A stretch of DNA of 31,834 bases from UBA1573 sp016794285. Its GTDB lineage: Bacteria > Pseudomonadota > Alphaproteobacteria > Micavibrionales > Micavibrionaceae. Of this stretch, positions 22,785 to 30,368 are shown in pieces. The notes beneath the pieces are model-generated. The model saw only the letters and a list, made by a program, of their open reading frames with translations. It searched no databases and was not told where the DNA came from. Position numbers and translations under genes: made by a program. The stretch's first letter is position 1; each line of letters opens with the position of its first letter. The stretch spans positions 1 to 31,834 of the forward strand of contig JAEUKO010000014.1 of assembly GCA_016794285.1 (NCBI GenBank), given 5' to 3'.

Positions 22785-23801
22785 TTAGCCGTTGGTCAAA
22801 GACCACTCAGGGCCAGGCGGTGTTTTAAGATCAAGCTGGTGATCCAGTGCGATGCCCTGAACAGATTTCTCGGCCTGTTCTTGAACAACAAAACGAAATT
22901 CATCGGCCAGTGGGCTCCGCCCGACCTCAAAATGACGTTTAGGAGTTGAGGGAATTTCCTCTTCTGAAGAAGCCGTGAATCCGTTTCTTTCAAGAAAGTT
23001 TGAAAAATCTGCCAGAGGCTCGGTCAAGTCGCGAAGCCCAACACTCGGAGAAGTTTGCCCCCCAACTTCAGCAGAAGAGACTATCGACGATATTCCAGAA
23101 GGGGGCGCAGAAGAAGCAGGTTTTTCAGCCCCGTCATATTTGGCCTCTTCTTCGTAATCCCGATCGTCTTCCTCCGCCTCTTTTTCTTTGCGTAGCTGCT
23201 CGTTTTTCTGGTCCGTTTTTTGTTTTTTCGGCTTGTCCCCTTTTCCCTTTGTGGGCATCATCGCCATAATTGGCGCAAAACCCCCCTCTGGCGCGAGATC
23301 GCGGAAGTGGCCCGCTTGAGAAAATCCCATTTTCTCAAGACGTTCTTTCAAACGATCTTCCAGACGGCGAATTAAATGAGGGTCAGCAATATCGTGGGAT
23401 TCAATCTCACGATTTCGAATTCCAATCTCCCCCATGAACAATTTTTTGCCAAGATCCGTTTCGGTGGCCATTCCAGACCCCCCGGGGACCAAGCGGCTGA
23501 ACGGAGCAATCACCAACAAAAGAAGCTTTTTCCAGACAGATTCTTGTTTTTCTTCCTCTGAAGCCTCTTTCTCAAAGCGCAAAACCTGCGCCAAGCGGAC
23601 ACGGTAATTCTTCAACCCCTTTGGTTGTTTTCCGTCTCCGCTCCCGCCGCCTTGTTCATCGTCGTCCTCGTCATCGTCTTCCTCATCAGGGTCCAGCACC
23701 TCTTTGAGGGGCTGCCCGGGGGTAAAACTGGCCCAATCCTTCAAAGACAAATCGTCCGAAGGCGCAACAGGTTGATCTTTCTTTTCAATATCAGACATCA
23801 T
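22785..23801 (-). CDS. Acidic, largely disordered unknown protein at the end of the T1SS-ppx gene run
   Basis: A 338-residue protein. Residues about 38-52 are almost pure Asp/Glu, and about 190-225 are a Lys/Glu/Asp-rich charged stretch of probable coiled coil. Between them lies a more ordered segment with RVRLAQVLRFEKEA, KLLLLVIAPFSRLVP (hydrophobic, possibly membrane-associating) and HLIRRLEDRLKERLEKMG. The C-terminus ends in VQGIALDHQLDLKTPPGPEWSLTNG. No domain is recognised. It starts at one of two adjacent ATG codons (23801 or 23798), 20 bases after the ppx stop, and is the last gene of the minus-strand run. Low complexity makes homology calls unreliable. Confidence 0.62.
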   Translation of the reverse strand: MMSDIEKKDQPVAPSDDLSLKDWASFTPGQPLKEVLDPDEEDDDEDDDEQGGGSGDGKQPKGLKNYRVRLAQVLRFEKEASEEEKQESVWKKLLLLVIAPFSRLVPGGSGMATETDLGKKLFMGEIGIRNREIESHDIADPHLIRRLEDRLKERLEKMGFSQAGHFRDLAPEGGFAPIMAMMPTKGKGDKPKKQKTDQKNEQLRKEKEAEEDDRDYEEEAKYDGAEKPASSAPPSGISSIVSSAEVGGQTSPSVGLRDLTEPLADFSNFLERNGFTASSEEEIPSTPKRHFEVGRSPLADEFRFVVQEQAEKSVQGIALDHQLDLKTPPGPEWSLTNG

Positions 23802-23821
23802 CTTGCCAGTCTAAAACCATT

Positions 23822-24724
23822 TCAGTTCGAGTGCAAATATTCATAGAGTAGGCCATCACGAACACCAGCAGTCGAAACCACCATGTCCCGTACCCCCAAG
23901 GCCATAACGGCCGTTTCAAGCACCAGAGCCGAGATTCCCATCAAATCGGCTCGCCGCTCTTCCATCCCATAAAGCCGAACAATTTCAGCGGGAGAAAGAT
24001 TTTGTAGCTTCCGGCAAAACAATATCAGATCGGAAGAATCAATGCGGTATCCTTGTAACGGTCTATCCTCTTCTCCGCTTTCTTGTTTATGAGCTTTGGC
24101 CAAAGCTCGCCAATCCCCACCAATGCCATAAAGGGAAGACGGGGAACCTATCTGTGTTCTCGATTCCACAAAGGCTTTGTGCATAATTCCCCGCGCTGCC
24201 GAACCCAAAGTCCGAGCGCGAAACACACCAAAAGGAAAACTTAGCGCATTCCCCACCTGACCCGCTTCAATCACCGCAAGTTCTAGGCTCCCCCCTCCAA
24301 AATCTGCCACAACCCCCGCAGCGTGAGGGTCAAGAGACAAAACACCTTTGGCTGCATAACGAGCTTCCTCGTCTCCACTAATGATCCGAATCTCAAGACC
24401 TGTTTCGTCTTGAACAGCCTTGAGAAAAGCAGAACCATCTTCAGCATCTCTTAAAGCCGCCGTCCCCACGACCGAACAAGCCGTTACCCCTTCGCTTGCC
24501 ATTTTTTCTTTATACGCTTTCAGGGTTTTCCTAGCCAACTCCACGCCCTCGGGACTAAGCCGTCCCGTAGTCGATAAGTCACGACCAAGGGCGCAAAAAA
24601 CTTTCTCGTTGATTAACTCAATCGCAGGGACATGAGAAACATCGAAAACCACGCGCCGAACAGAGTTCGACCCAATATCAACCACACCAAACGACCCTCT
24701 TTTTTTAGAAGTCTTTTTTTCCAC
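23822..24724 (-). CDS. Ppx/GppA phosphatase family protein
   Basis: About 300 residues of the exopolyphosphatase/guanosine pentaphosphate phosphatase family, with the ASKHA fold. Motifs are VVDIGSNSVRRVVFD (phosphate 1), VVGTAALRDAEDG, GDEEARYAAKGVL and VVADFGGGSLELAVIE (phosphate 2). Only the two-lobed core is present; the C-terminal HD-like domains of E. coli Ppx are absent, a short form seen in Alphaproteobacteria. I favour GTG 24724 (AGGG nine bases upstream) over a TTG at 24730. It lies within about 12 bases of the HlyD-family stop, so it is co-transcribed with the secretion genes. In many relatives this gene precedes rlmE; here the acidic unknown protein takes that place. Confidence 0.88.
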   Translation of the reverse strand: MEKKTSKKRGSFGVVDIGSNSVRRVVFDVSHVPAIELINEKVFCALGRDLSTTGRLSPEGVELARKTLKAYKEKMASEGVTACSVVGTAALRDAEDGSAFLKAVQDETGLEIRIISGDEEARYAAKGVLSLDPHAAGVVADFGGGSLELAVIEAGQVGNALSFPFGVFRARTLGSAARGIMHKAFVESRTQIGSPSSLYGIGGDWRALAKAHKQESGEEDRPLQGYRIDSSDLILFCRKLQNLSPAEIVRLYGMEERRADLMGISALVLETAVMALGVRDMVVSTAGVRDGLLYEYLHSN

Positions 24725-24735
24725 AAACAACTACC

Positions 24736-26178
24736 CTATTTCTCGTTCATTGAGTTGCGTGCCGTCTTCAGAATTGGCTTCATTAAATATTCCATCACAG
24801 TTTTGTGGCCAGTTAAGACATCAACTGTCGCGACCATCCCCGGGATAATCGGAAGATCTTCACCGTTTCTGCGCAGTTTATTTTCTTTTGTCCGAACTCG
24901 AACCCGATAAAAGCTTTCACCCTTCTCGTTTTTGATCGTATCTGCAGAAATATCGACCACCTCACCCTTAAGCCCTCCATAAATTGTGAAGTCATAGGCT
25001 GTAATCTTAACCATCGCAGGCAAATCAGGGCGCAGACGGCCAATATCCGCCGGACGAATTTTAACTTCAACCAGCAAATTATCATCAACTGGCACAATCT
25101 CTACAATCGGATCCCCCGCCTTGACCACGCCTCCAACCGTATTGATCTTAAAGTCTTTGATCGTCCCGTTGACCGGAGATTTTATTTCGGTACGATCCTT
25201 TTTATCTTCCAACGCGCCCAAAGTCTGCTTGACCATATTCATCTCAGCCGTTTTAGCCGCCAACTCTGTTTGAGCCTGAGCCACTCCCGTTTTCCTGAGC
25301 TCAGAAATGCGGGCTTCAGCCTCAGAAATAGCCGACTTGGCCCTTGGAATTGCTTCGGTCACGCTATTAAGTTCCGTTTGTTTTTCGCGCAACGCTCGCT
25401 CTAACTGAATAAGCTCTACTTTCGGAGCAGAACCCTTTGCGACCAAGGGTTCAATCATTCGTTTTTCTTCCTGAGATAGACGGATAATGGCACGCAAATC
25501 CGATGCCTTCGTCGTCATCTCAACGATTTCCTGTTTACGCTGCGCCAGTTGCTGTTCAAGAACCATTGTTTGGCCTTGAAGTTTTTCACGGTTGGTACGA
25601 AAGGCATTAAGTTCTTCTGTAACACTTTGCGGAGCCTTTTGCGTTACGTCATCGGGAAACTCAACACTCGCTTTACCTTCCACCTCGGCTTGCAGCCGAA
25701 TGGTCGAGGCCAGAAGCCCTAAATAGCGAGACTCGTTTGCTCCCAAATCAGAGTTCGCCCCCACATCCCGCAAACGCATAATCACGTCTCCGGCTTTAAC
25801 CTGATCTCCTTCCTTGAATAGAAACTGGTCAACAATTCCACCTTCAAGATTTTGAATGACCTGCACTTCACCCGCTGGAATAACTTGCCCTTCTCCTCGG
25901 GCTGTTTCATCAAGCGTAGCCAAGCTGGCCCACAAAACAAAAACAACAAAAAAGAGGAAAATAACCATCAACAAAATATGTCGGTGGAGAGGCAACTCGT
26001 CATCCGCCATAAAATATCGCTGAGCGTAAGCATCCAGTTTATCAGCCCTTTGCTTCAACCAGTTCTGTTGGATTTTATCCCAATCCCCCTCGCGGTTGAT
26101 ATTCAGCTCATCCCCCATCACCTTTTCAGGTTTCAAGGAGGGAGCTTTTTTGGATATAGGTTTGGAAGATGGAGACAT
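24736..26178 (-). CDS. HlyD-family type I secretion periplasmic adaptor
   Basis: A 480-residue membrane-fusion protein that links the ABC transporter to the TolC-family channel. A cytosolic N-terminal tail (about 1-60) is followed by one membrane helix (about 66-90, LLMVIFLFFVVFVLWASLATLDE). Next comes the biotinyl-lipoyl half motif GEGQVIPAGEVQVIQNLEGGIV and FKEGDQVKAGDVIMRL. A long coiled-coil hairpin runs from about 170 to 320, followed by IKSPVNGTIKDFKINTVGGVVKAGDPIVEIVP and a C-terminal beta barrel with the PGMVATVDVLTGHKTVMEYLMKP ending typical of T1SS adaptors. Length and motifs fit LapC/HlyD. It starts at ATG 26178, 23 bases after the ABC gene. Confidence 0.94.
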   Translation of the reverse strand: MSPSSKPISKKAPSLKPEKVMGDELNINREGDWDKIQQNWLKQRADKLDAYAQRYFMADDELPLHRHILLMVIFLFFVVFVLWASLATLDETARGEGQVIPAGEVQVIQNLEGGIVDQFLFKEGDQVKAGDVIMRLRDVGANSDLGANESRYLGLLASTIRLQAEVEGKASVEFPDDVTQKAPQSVTEELNAFRTNREKLQGQTMVLEQQLAQRKQEIVEMTTKASDLRAIIRLSQEEKRMIEPLVAKGSAPKVELIQLERALREKQTELNSVTEAIPRAKSAISEAEARISELRKTGVAQAQTELAAKTAEMNMVKQTLGALEDKKDRTEIKSPVNGTIKDFKINTVGGVVKAGDPIVEIVPVDDNLLVEVKIRPADIGRLRPDLPAMVKITAYDFTIYGGLKGEVVDISADTIKNEKGESFYRVRVRTKENKLRRNGEDLPIIPGMVATVDVLTGHKTVMEYLMKPILKTARNSMNEK

Positions 26179-26201
26179 GATACAATTCTTCTTTCCAAAA
26201 A

Positions 26202-28508
26202 TTAAGCCGTCCGGCCCCCGAATTCGCGGCTTTGCAGCCGACGAATAATCTCATCACGCGGACCAAAAGCAATAATTTGTCCTCGGTCCATCAAGATCAA
26301 TTTATCAACCAGATCAAGCATACCGCCCTTGTGCGTAATCAAAATCGTGGTTTTCCCTTGGGACAAAACTTTGAGGTGAGCACGCAACTTGTTTTCAGAT
26401 GTTGGGTCCATTGAAGCCGTTGGTTCATCCATCACCAAGACCGGAGGGTCATAAAGCAAAGATCGCGCAATCGCGACTGCCTGACGTTGGCCACCGGAAA
26501 GGGCTTCCCCACGTTCTCCCACTTGAGTATCAAGCCCCTTTTCTGAATCGCGGAGAAACTCCATTACGCCAGATAGCTCTGCCGCCCGCAAAACCGCACG
26601 ATCCGGAGCAGTTTCATGCCCCATGGTAATATTTTCCCGCACCGATCCATAAAAAAGATTCGGGCTTTGCTGAACCGCTCCCACGCTACGCCGTAAATCC
26701 CCCGGGTCAATTTGACGAACGTCCGTTCCATCAAGAAGCACAGCACCAGATTCAGGTTGATACAAGTTAATCAAGAGACGGGCCAACGTCGTCTTGCCCG
26801 ACCCAACCGCGCCAATCACACCGATATGCTCCCCGGGTTCAATGGCAAAACTGAGTCCCTTTAGCGCCGGATGAGTCTGCCCGGGATATTTGAAAACCAC
26901 ATCACGAAACTCAATCCGGCCCTGTGTACGGGGCATGGAGATAAAATGCTTGTCTTGAGGACGCTCCACAGGTTTTCTCATCAGATCCTCAAGCTGCTTG
27001 AGTGCTTGGAAACTTTGATTAAACCGTGTCAGCAACCCCGCAACTTGCGACAGAGGGCCCAAGGCACGCCCAACCAAAATCACAGACCCAATCAAGGCCC
27101 CTTGAGTGAGCATGGCCTCAGAAATCATATAAACCCCGCCAATAACCATGAATACACTGGTGATTTGCTGAACAAACATGGAAATATTAACGGCAAGAGA
27201 AGCGACTTTTTTAGAACGAACCGATGTGCGTGATCCCTTTTCTGTCAGCTCCTCCCATCGCCTTTGAACATGGCCCTCCGCGGCTTGCGTTTTGATCGTC
27301 TCAAGGCCCGTAATCGTTTCAAACAACAAGGCATTCTTCAAAGCGTTCTCATGCATGGATTCACGCATGATTTTTTCCATCGGTTTTTGTAGAACCCATC
27401 CGCACAACGCAACAATCGGAATAGCTACCAAGGGGATCAGCGCAAGAGGTCCGGCAATCACCGCAATAATCACAATAAAAAAGAGCGCAAAAGGAAGATC
27501 TACCAAAGCCGTCATTGTTGCCGAAGTAAAGAAATCCCTGATCGTTTCAAACTCGCGCATATTGCTAGCCAGAACGCCAGCACTGGCCGGACGAGCCGCG
27601 AGAGTCATTCCCAACATTTGTTCAAACAGCTTAGAAGAGATTTTTACATCTGCCTTGCGACCAGCAATATCCAGAAAGTAGGAGCGCATATTCTTAATCA
27701 CAAAATCGAACACATAAACGACAAGCGCGCCAATTGAGAGAACCCAAAGCGTCTCAAAGGCACTATTGGGAACCACGCGATCGTAAACATTCATGATATA
27801 AAGCGTACTCGCCAAGGCAAAACAGTTAATCATCACCGTAGCCAGAATGACTTCGCGATAAATACTCCAGTTCTCTTTAAGTGTGCCCCAGAACCAATCT
27901 CGAGCTGTATCAATTGTTGCAGGTCCGGCCCGATCATCTGCCCGCGCCACAGGGCGCACATAAAACGCGTACCCCGTATAAAGATTGCGAAGTTCAGCGA
28001 GAGAAACTTGCTGTCTCTCCTCTGGATTTTCAGGAAACTGAAGACTGAACATTGTCTGGTCATGAATTTTAGCATCACGACCTGCTATCTTTTGGGGAAG
28101 ATGACGGTCAGGGAAAGTAACCTCCCACAAAATGCACGCAGCCTTATGTTCCAGAACCAAAATACACGGCAAAGTTGGAGAAATAGCGAGCCCCTCAAGA
28201 GACCTTTCAACCAATTTGGCATTCATATCCGCCCGTGAAGCAGCCCGTTCAAATAAAGCCGGAGTAATACCAGTTGCAGGAATAGGGAGTCCGGCTGTCA
28301 ACGAATTTTCACTAGTCCTGCGGCCATAATGACCCGCAAGCAAGCGAAGAGTTTCAACCAACGGAGACCGGATAGCCACGCGATCTGCTTCCAGCGGCCA
28401 GCTATCTGGATTAACCTCTGGAGTAGGGGCAAGATGATGCGTTGACTCTTGCGAGTAGGAAGACGCCGCCGAGGGCTCGGTGGCGTCTGGTTTCATTTGA
28501 TCCGCCAT
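26202..28508 (-). CDS. Type I secretion ABC transporter, LapB/RTX-adhesin type
   Basis: A 768-residue inner-membrane exporter with fused domains. Residues ~30-165 form a C39-like domain; no catalytic Cys is seen, so it should bind rather than cleave the substrate, as in transporters of RTX adhesins and toxins. Membrane helices lie in about 215-480. The nucleotide-binding domain (about 530-768) has Walker A GAVGSGKTT, Q-loop VQQSPNLF, signature LSGGQRQ, Walker B VLVMDEPTASMD and the H-loop ITHKG. AGGA lies 7 bases before the ATG at 28508, and the TolC-family stop is 8 bases upstream. The nearby adhesin is the likely cargo. Confidence 0.94.
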   Translation of the reverse strand: MADQMKPDATEPSAASSYSQESTHHLAPTPEVNPDSWPLEADRVAIRSPLVETLRLLAGHYGRRTSENSLTAGLPIPATGITPALFERAASRADMNAKLVERSLEGLAISPTLPCILVLEHKAACILWEVTFPDRHLPQKIAGRDAKIHDQTMFSLQFPENPEERQQVSLAELRNLYTGYAFYVRPVARADDRAGPATIDTARDWFWGTLKENWSIYREVILATVMINCFALASTLYIMNVYDRVVPNSAFETLWVLSIGALVVYVFDFVIKNMRSYFLDIAGRKADVKISSKLFEQMLGMTLAARPASAGVLASNMREFETIRDFFTSATMTALVDLPFALFFIVIIAVIAGPLALIPLVAIPIVALCGWVLQKPMEKIMRESMHENALKNALLFETITGLETIKTQAAEGHVQRRWEELTEKGSRTSVRSKKVASLAVNISMFVQQITSVFMVIGGVYMISEAMLTQGALIGSVILVGRALGPLSQVAGLLTRFNQSFQALKQLEDLMRKPVERPQDKHFISMPRTQGRIEFRDVVFKYPGQTHPALKGLSFAIEPGEHIGVIGAVGSGKTTLARLLINLYQPESGAVLLDGTDVRQIDPGDLRRSVGAVQQSPNLFYGSVRENITMGHETAPDRAVLRAAELSGVMEFLRDSEKGLDTQVGERGEALSGGQRQAVAIARSLLYDPPVLVMDEPTASMDPTSENKLRAHLKVLSQGKTTILITHKGGMLDLVDKLILMDRGQIIAFGPRDEIIRRLQSREFGGRTA

Positions 28509-28516
28509 AAAAAATC

Positions 28517-30223
28517 CTAGCTTTTATCAGCAGGGTTAACTTCTTTTGGGTAGGCAATTTCAAGAGACGGGAGCAAAACACCTTTAAGTGCAAGCAGACG
28601 ATATGTTGCAAAGACATCAAGGTAGCCATTGTTGATGGCATTGCTTCGCGAAACAAACCATTCATTTTGTGAATCAAGCACATCAAGCAGTGTCCGCCGA
28701 TCCAAATTAAACTGGTCTTTATAGGCCTGAACAACCATCGCATTGGCATCGGCCTGCTTGCGGAATTCAGTCGCCTTGGTCGAAGCTGCTATCATATTAG
28801 CCCAGGTTTGGCGGACATCATTCTCAACTGAACGCGCAACATCGTTCCGTTCATTTTTGGCTTGGGCATGACGATAAACAAATTCCCTCGTCCGCGCTTT
28901 ATCCCCACCACCACGATACAAATTCCAGTTTGCAACAATCTTGGCAGAAGCCTCCGATGTATCTCCCTCAACCCCGTCCTGATTGAGGCCGGAAGTCCCA
29001 TTCAGCTGAAAATCAACTTGTGGGTACAGTGTAGAAGCAGACCCCTTTGACTCGGCATCCGCGACATTGACATCCGCTTCTTTAATATCAAGAGTTGGGC
29101 TGTGAGTGAGAGCTTGCTTGACTTCATCCTCCACCGTTGCTTCTAAGAACTGCTTAGGAGCTGTTGGAATTTGTAAATCAGGTTGGGCTTTGTCGCCAAC
29201 GCGACGACGAAAAGAGGCTTCTGCAGTTTGCAATGCCTGCAAAACAGCTGCCTCTTGAGTTCTTGCCGAAGCCAACCGTGCTTTGGTCTGCTCAACATCA
29301 GCCCCCGTTGAACGCCCTGCCTGCTCCCCATCAGAAATCTGACCAAGAATTTGCTCGTGTTGATGAACATTCTCAACTGAAATTGCGTAAAGCTCACGCT
29401 GACGCAGAACATCAAGATACGCTTCAACAATATCTAAACCGTAAAACTCAGCATGCTCCCGTACACGGTGTGCCGCAGAGCGCACACGATGAACTTGCCG
29501 CTTGTTTTCATACTTGGTGGAAAACCCATCAAAAAGCATTTGGGTCAAAGTCAAACTCCCCTGAGCCCCCCAAAGGTCAGAATGGCCGTCTGCGGCATCA
29601 TCTGGATTACTGTGAATAGATTCATAGCCAGTATTGGCACTCAAATCGACCGAGGGCATCCACAAAGCCTTAGCTTGTTTCAACTCCTCATCCGTAGCAC
29701 GGCGATTATTTTCGACAGCTTCAGTCCCTGGATTGGTCAAGACACCAACCGCAACAGCATCACGCAAAGTAACGATCCGAGCCACAGCAGCTGGATCTGC
29801 GGAAGACGATGGAGAAGCCCCCTTGATCGCATTTGTTTCAGGACTGGTAGCGGAAAGAACAGGTTCAGGTGGTTTTGGAGCCGGAACAGGAGCCGTCTTG
29901 GGTTCAGGCAAATCTAAGAATGTATCCAAAGGATCGGCAGAAGCTTTCCCTGTTGGCACAGGAAGCTTGTCTTCTGCCACAACAGGTTCACTTACTGGTA
30001 CTGGAGGAGCTGTTTCAGGGGAGACCTCTGGAGCCGCAGGAGCAGAAAGAGAAGCGGGTGCTGTTGGTGCAGAAACCACGGCTTCCTCTTTCGGAGGAGT
30101 TGTCGCCTTTTCCATCATCTGACCTTCAACAGCCTGAGCTTCTTGGGCCAACGCCGCACCAGAGACGGATGCCAGCAATGCAGCTGCGCACACCATCAAT
30201 ACCCGATTGCCAGAGTTCTTCAT
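28517..30223 (-). CDS. TolC-family outer-membrane efflux protein with Pro-rich N-terminal extension
   Basis: A 568-residue outer-membrane channel for the adjoining type I exporter. The signal peptide (VLMVCAAALLASVSGAALA, cleaved before QEAQ) is followed by about 120 residues rich in Pro, Ala, Ser and Glu (PAPKPPEP and similar), which is unusual for TolC proteins. The TolC core starts at about 150 with TLRDAVAVGVLTNPGTEAVENNRRATDEELKQAKALWMPSVDLSANTGYE. A second repeat follows with HSPTLDIKEADVNVADAESKGSASTLYPQVDF, and it ends with RRTLLDVLDSQNEWFVSRSN. The total is longer than the usual ~430-480. AGAGGA lies 8 bases before the ATG at 30223. Confidence 0.92.
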   Translation of the reverse strand: MKNSGNRVLMVCAAALLASVSGAALAQEAQAVEGQMMEKATTPPKEEAVVSAPTAPASLSAPAAPEVSPETAPPVPVSEPVVAEDKLPVPTGKASADPLDTFLDLPEPKTAPVPAPKPPEPVLSATSPETNAIKGASPSSSADPAAVARIVTLRDAVAVGVLTNPGTEAVENNRRATDEELKQAKALWMPSVDLSANTGYESIHSNPDDAADGHSDLWGAQGSLTLTQMLFDGFSTKYENKRQVHRVRSAAHRVREHAEFYGLDIVEAYLDVLRQRELYAISVENVHQHEQILGQISDGEQAGRSTGADVEQTKARLASARTQEAAVLQALQTAEASFRRRVGDKAQPDLQIPTAPKQFLEATVEDEVKQALTHSPTLDIKEADVNVADAESKGSASTLYPQVDFQLNGTSGLNQDGVEGDTSEASAKIVANWNLYRGGGDKARTREFVYRHAQAKNERNDVARSVENDVRQTWANMIAASTKATEFRKQADANAMVVQAYKDQFNLDRRTLLDVLDSQNEWFVSRSNAINNGYLDVFATYRLLALKGVLLPSLEIAYPKEVNPADKS

Positions 30224-30261
30224 TTATAGTTCCTCTTGATCTATCCGCTCAAAAAAGCCAC

Positions 30262-30279
30262 AGGCCAAAAATTTGGCCT
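30262..30279. repeat. 18-base inverted repeat in the leader of the TolC-family gene
   Basis: AGGCCA (30262-30267) and TGGCCT (30274-30279) flank an A/T loop, with GGCCAAA-type arms that echo the terminator 60 bases away. It lies in the presumed leader of the TolC-family gene, about 40 bases before its ATG. It could be an operator, an attenuator hairpin or a second weak terminator of the adhesin transcript. Confidence 0.45.
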
Positions 30280-30336
30280 ATACCTAAACCTATTCTTTAT
30301 GATCTTTTTTTCTTTCCTACGCAAGCTTTGCCAAAG

Positions 30337-30368
30337 AAAAAGGCCAAAAAATCCTTTTTGGCCTTTTT
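30337..30368 (-). terminator. Intrinsic terminator after the adhesin gene
   Basis: The stem AAAAAGGCCAAAAA (30337-30350) pairs perfectly over 14 bases with TTTTTGGCCTTTTT (30355-30368) around a four-base loop. Read on the minus strand it has a T-run, so it should end the adhesin transcript. It is symmetrical and could act on both strands. The last bases of the adhesin reading frame as written fall inside it, which argues that this frame is not the true C-terminus. Confidence 0.75.

Noticed and set aside
29634..30122. Plus-strand 162-codon frame opposite the TolC-family gene
   Set aside because: It is Ala/Gly/Ser low-complexity antisense to the Pro-rich extension; no ribosome site or homologous motif.
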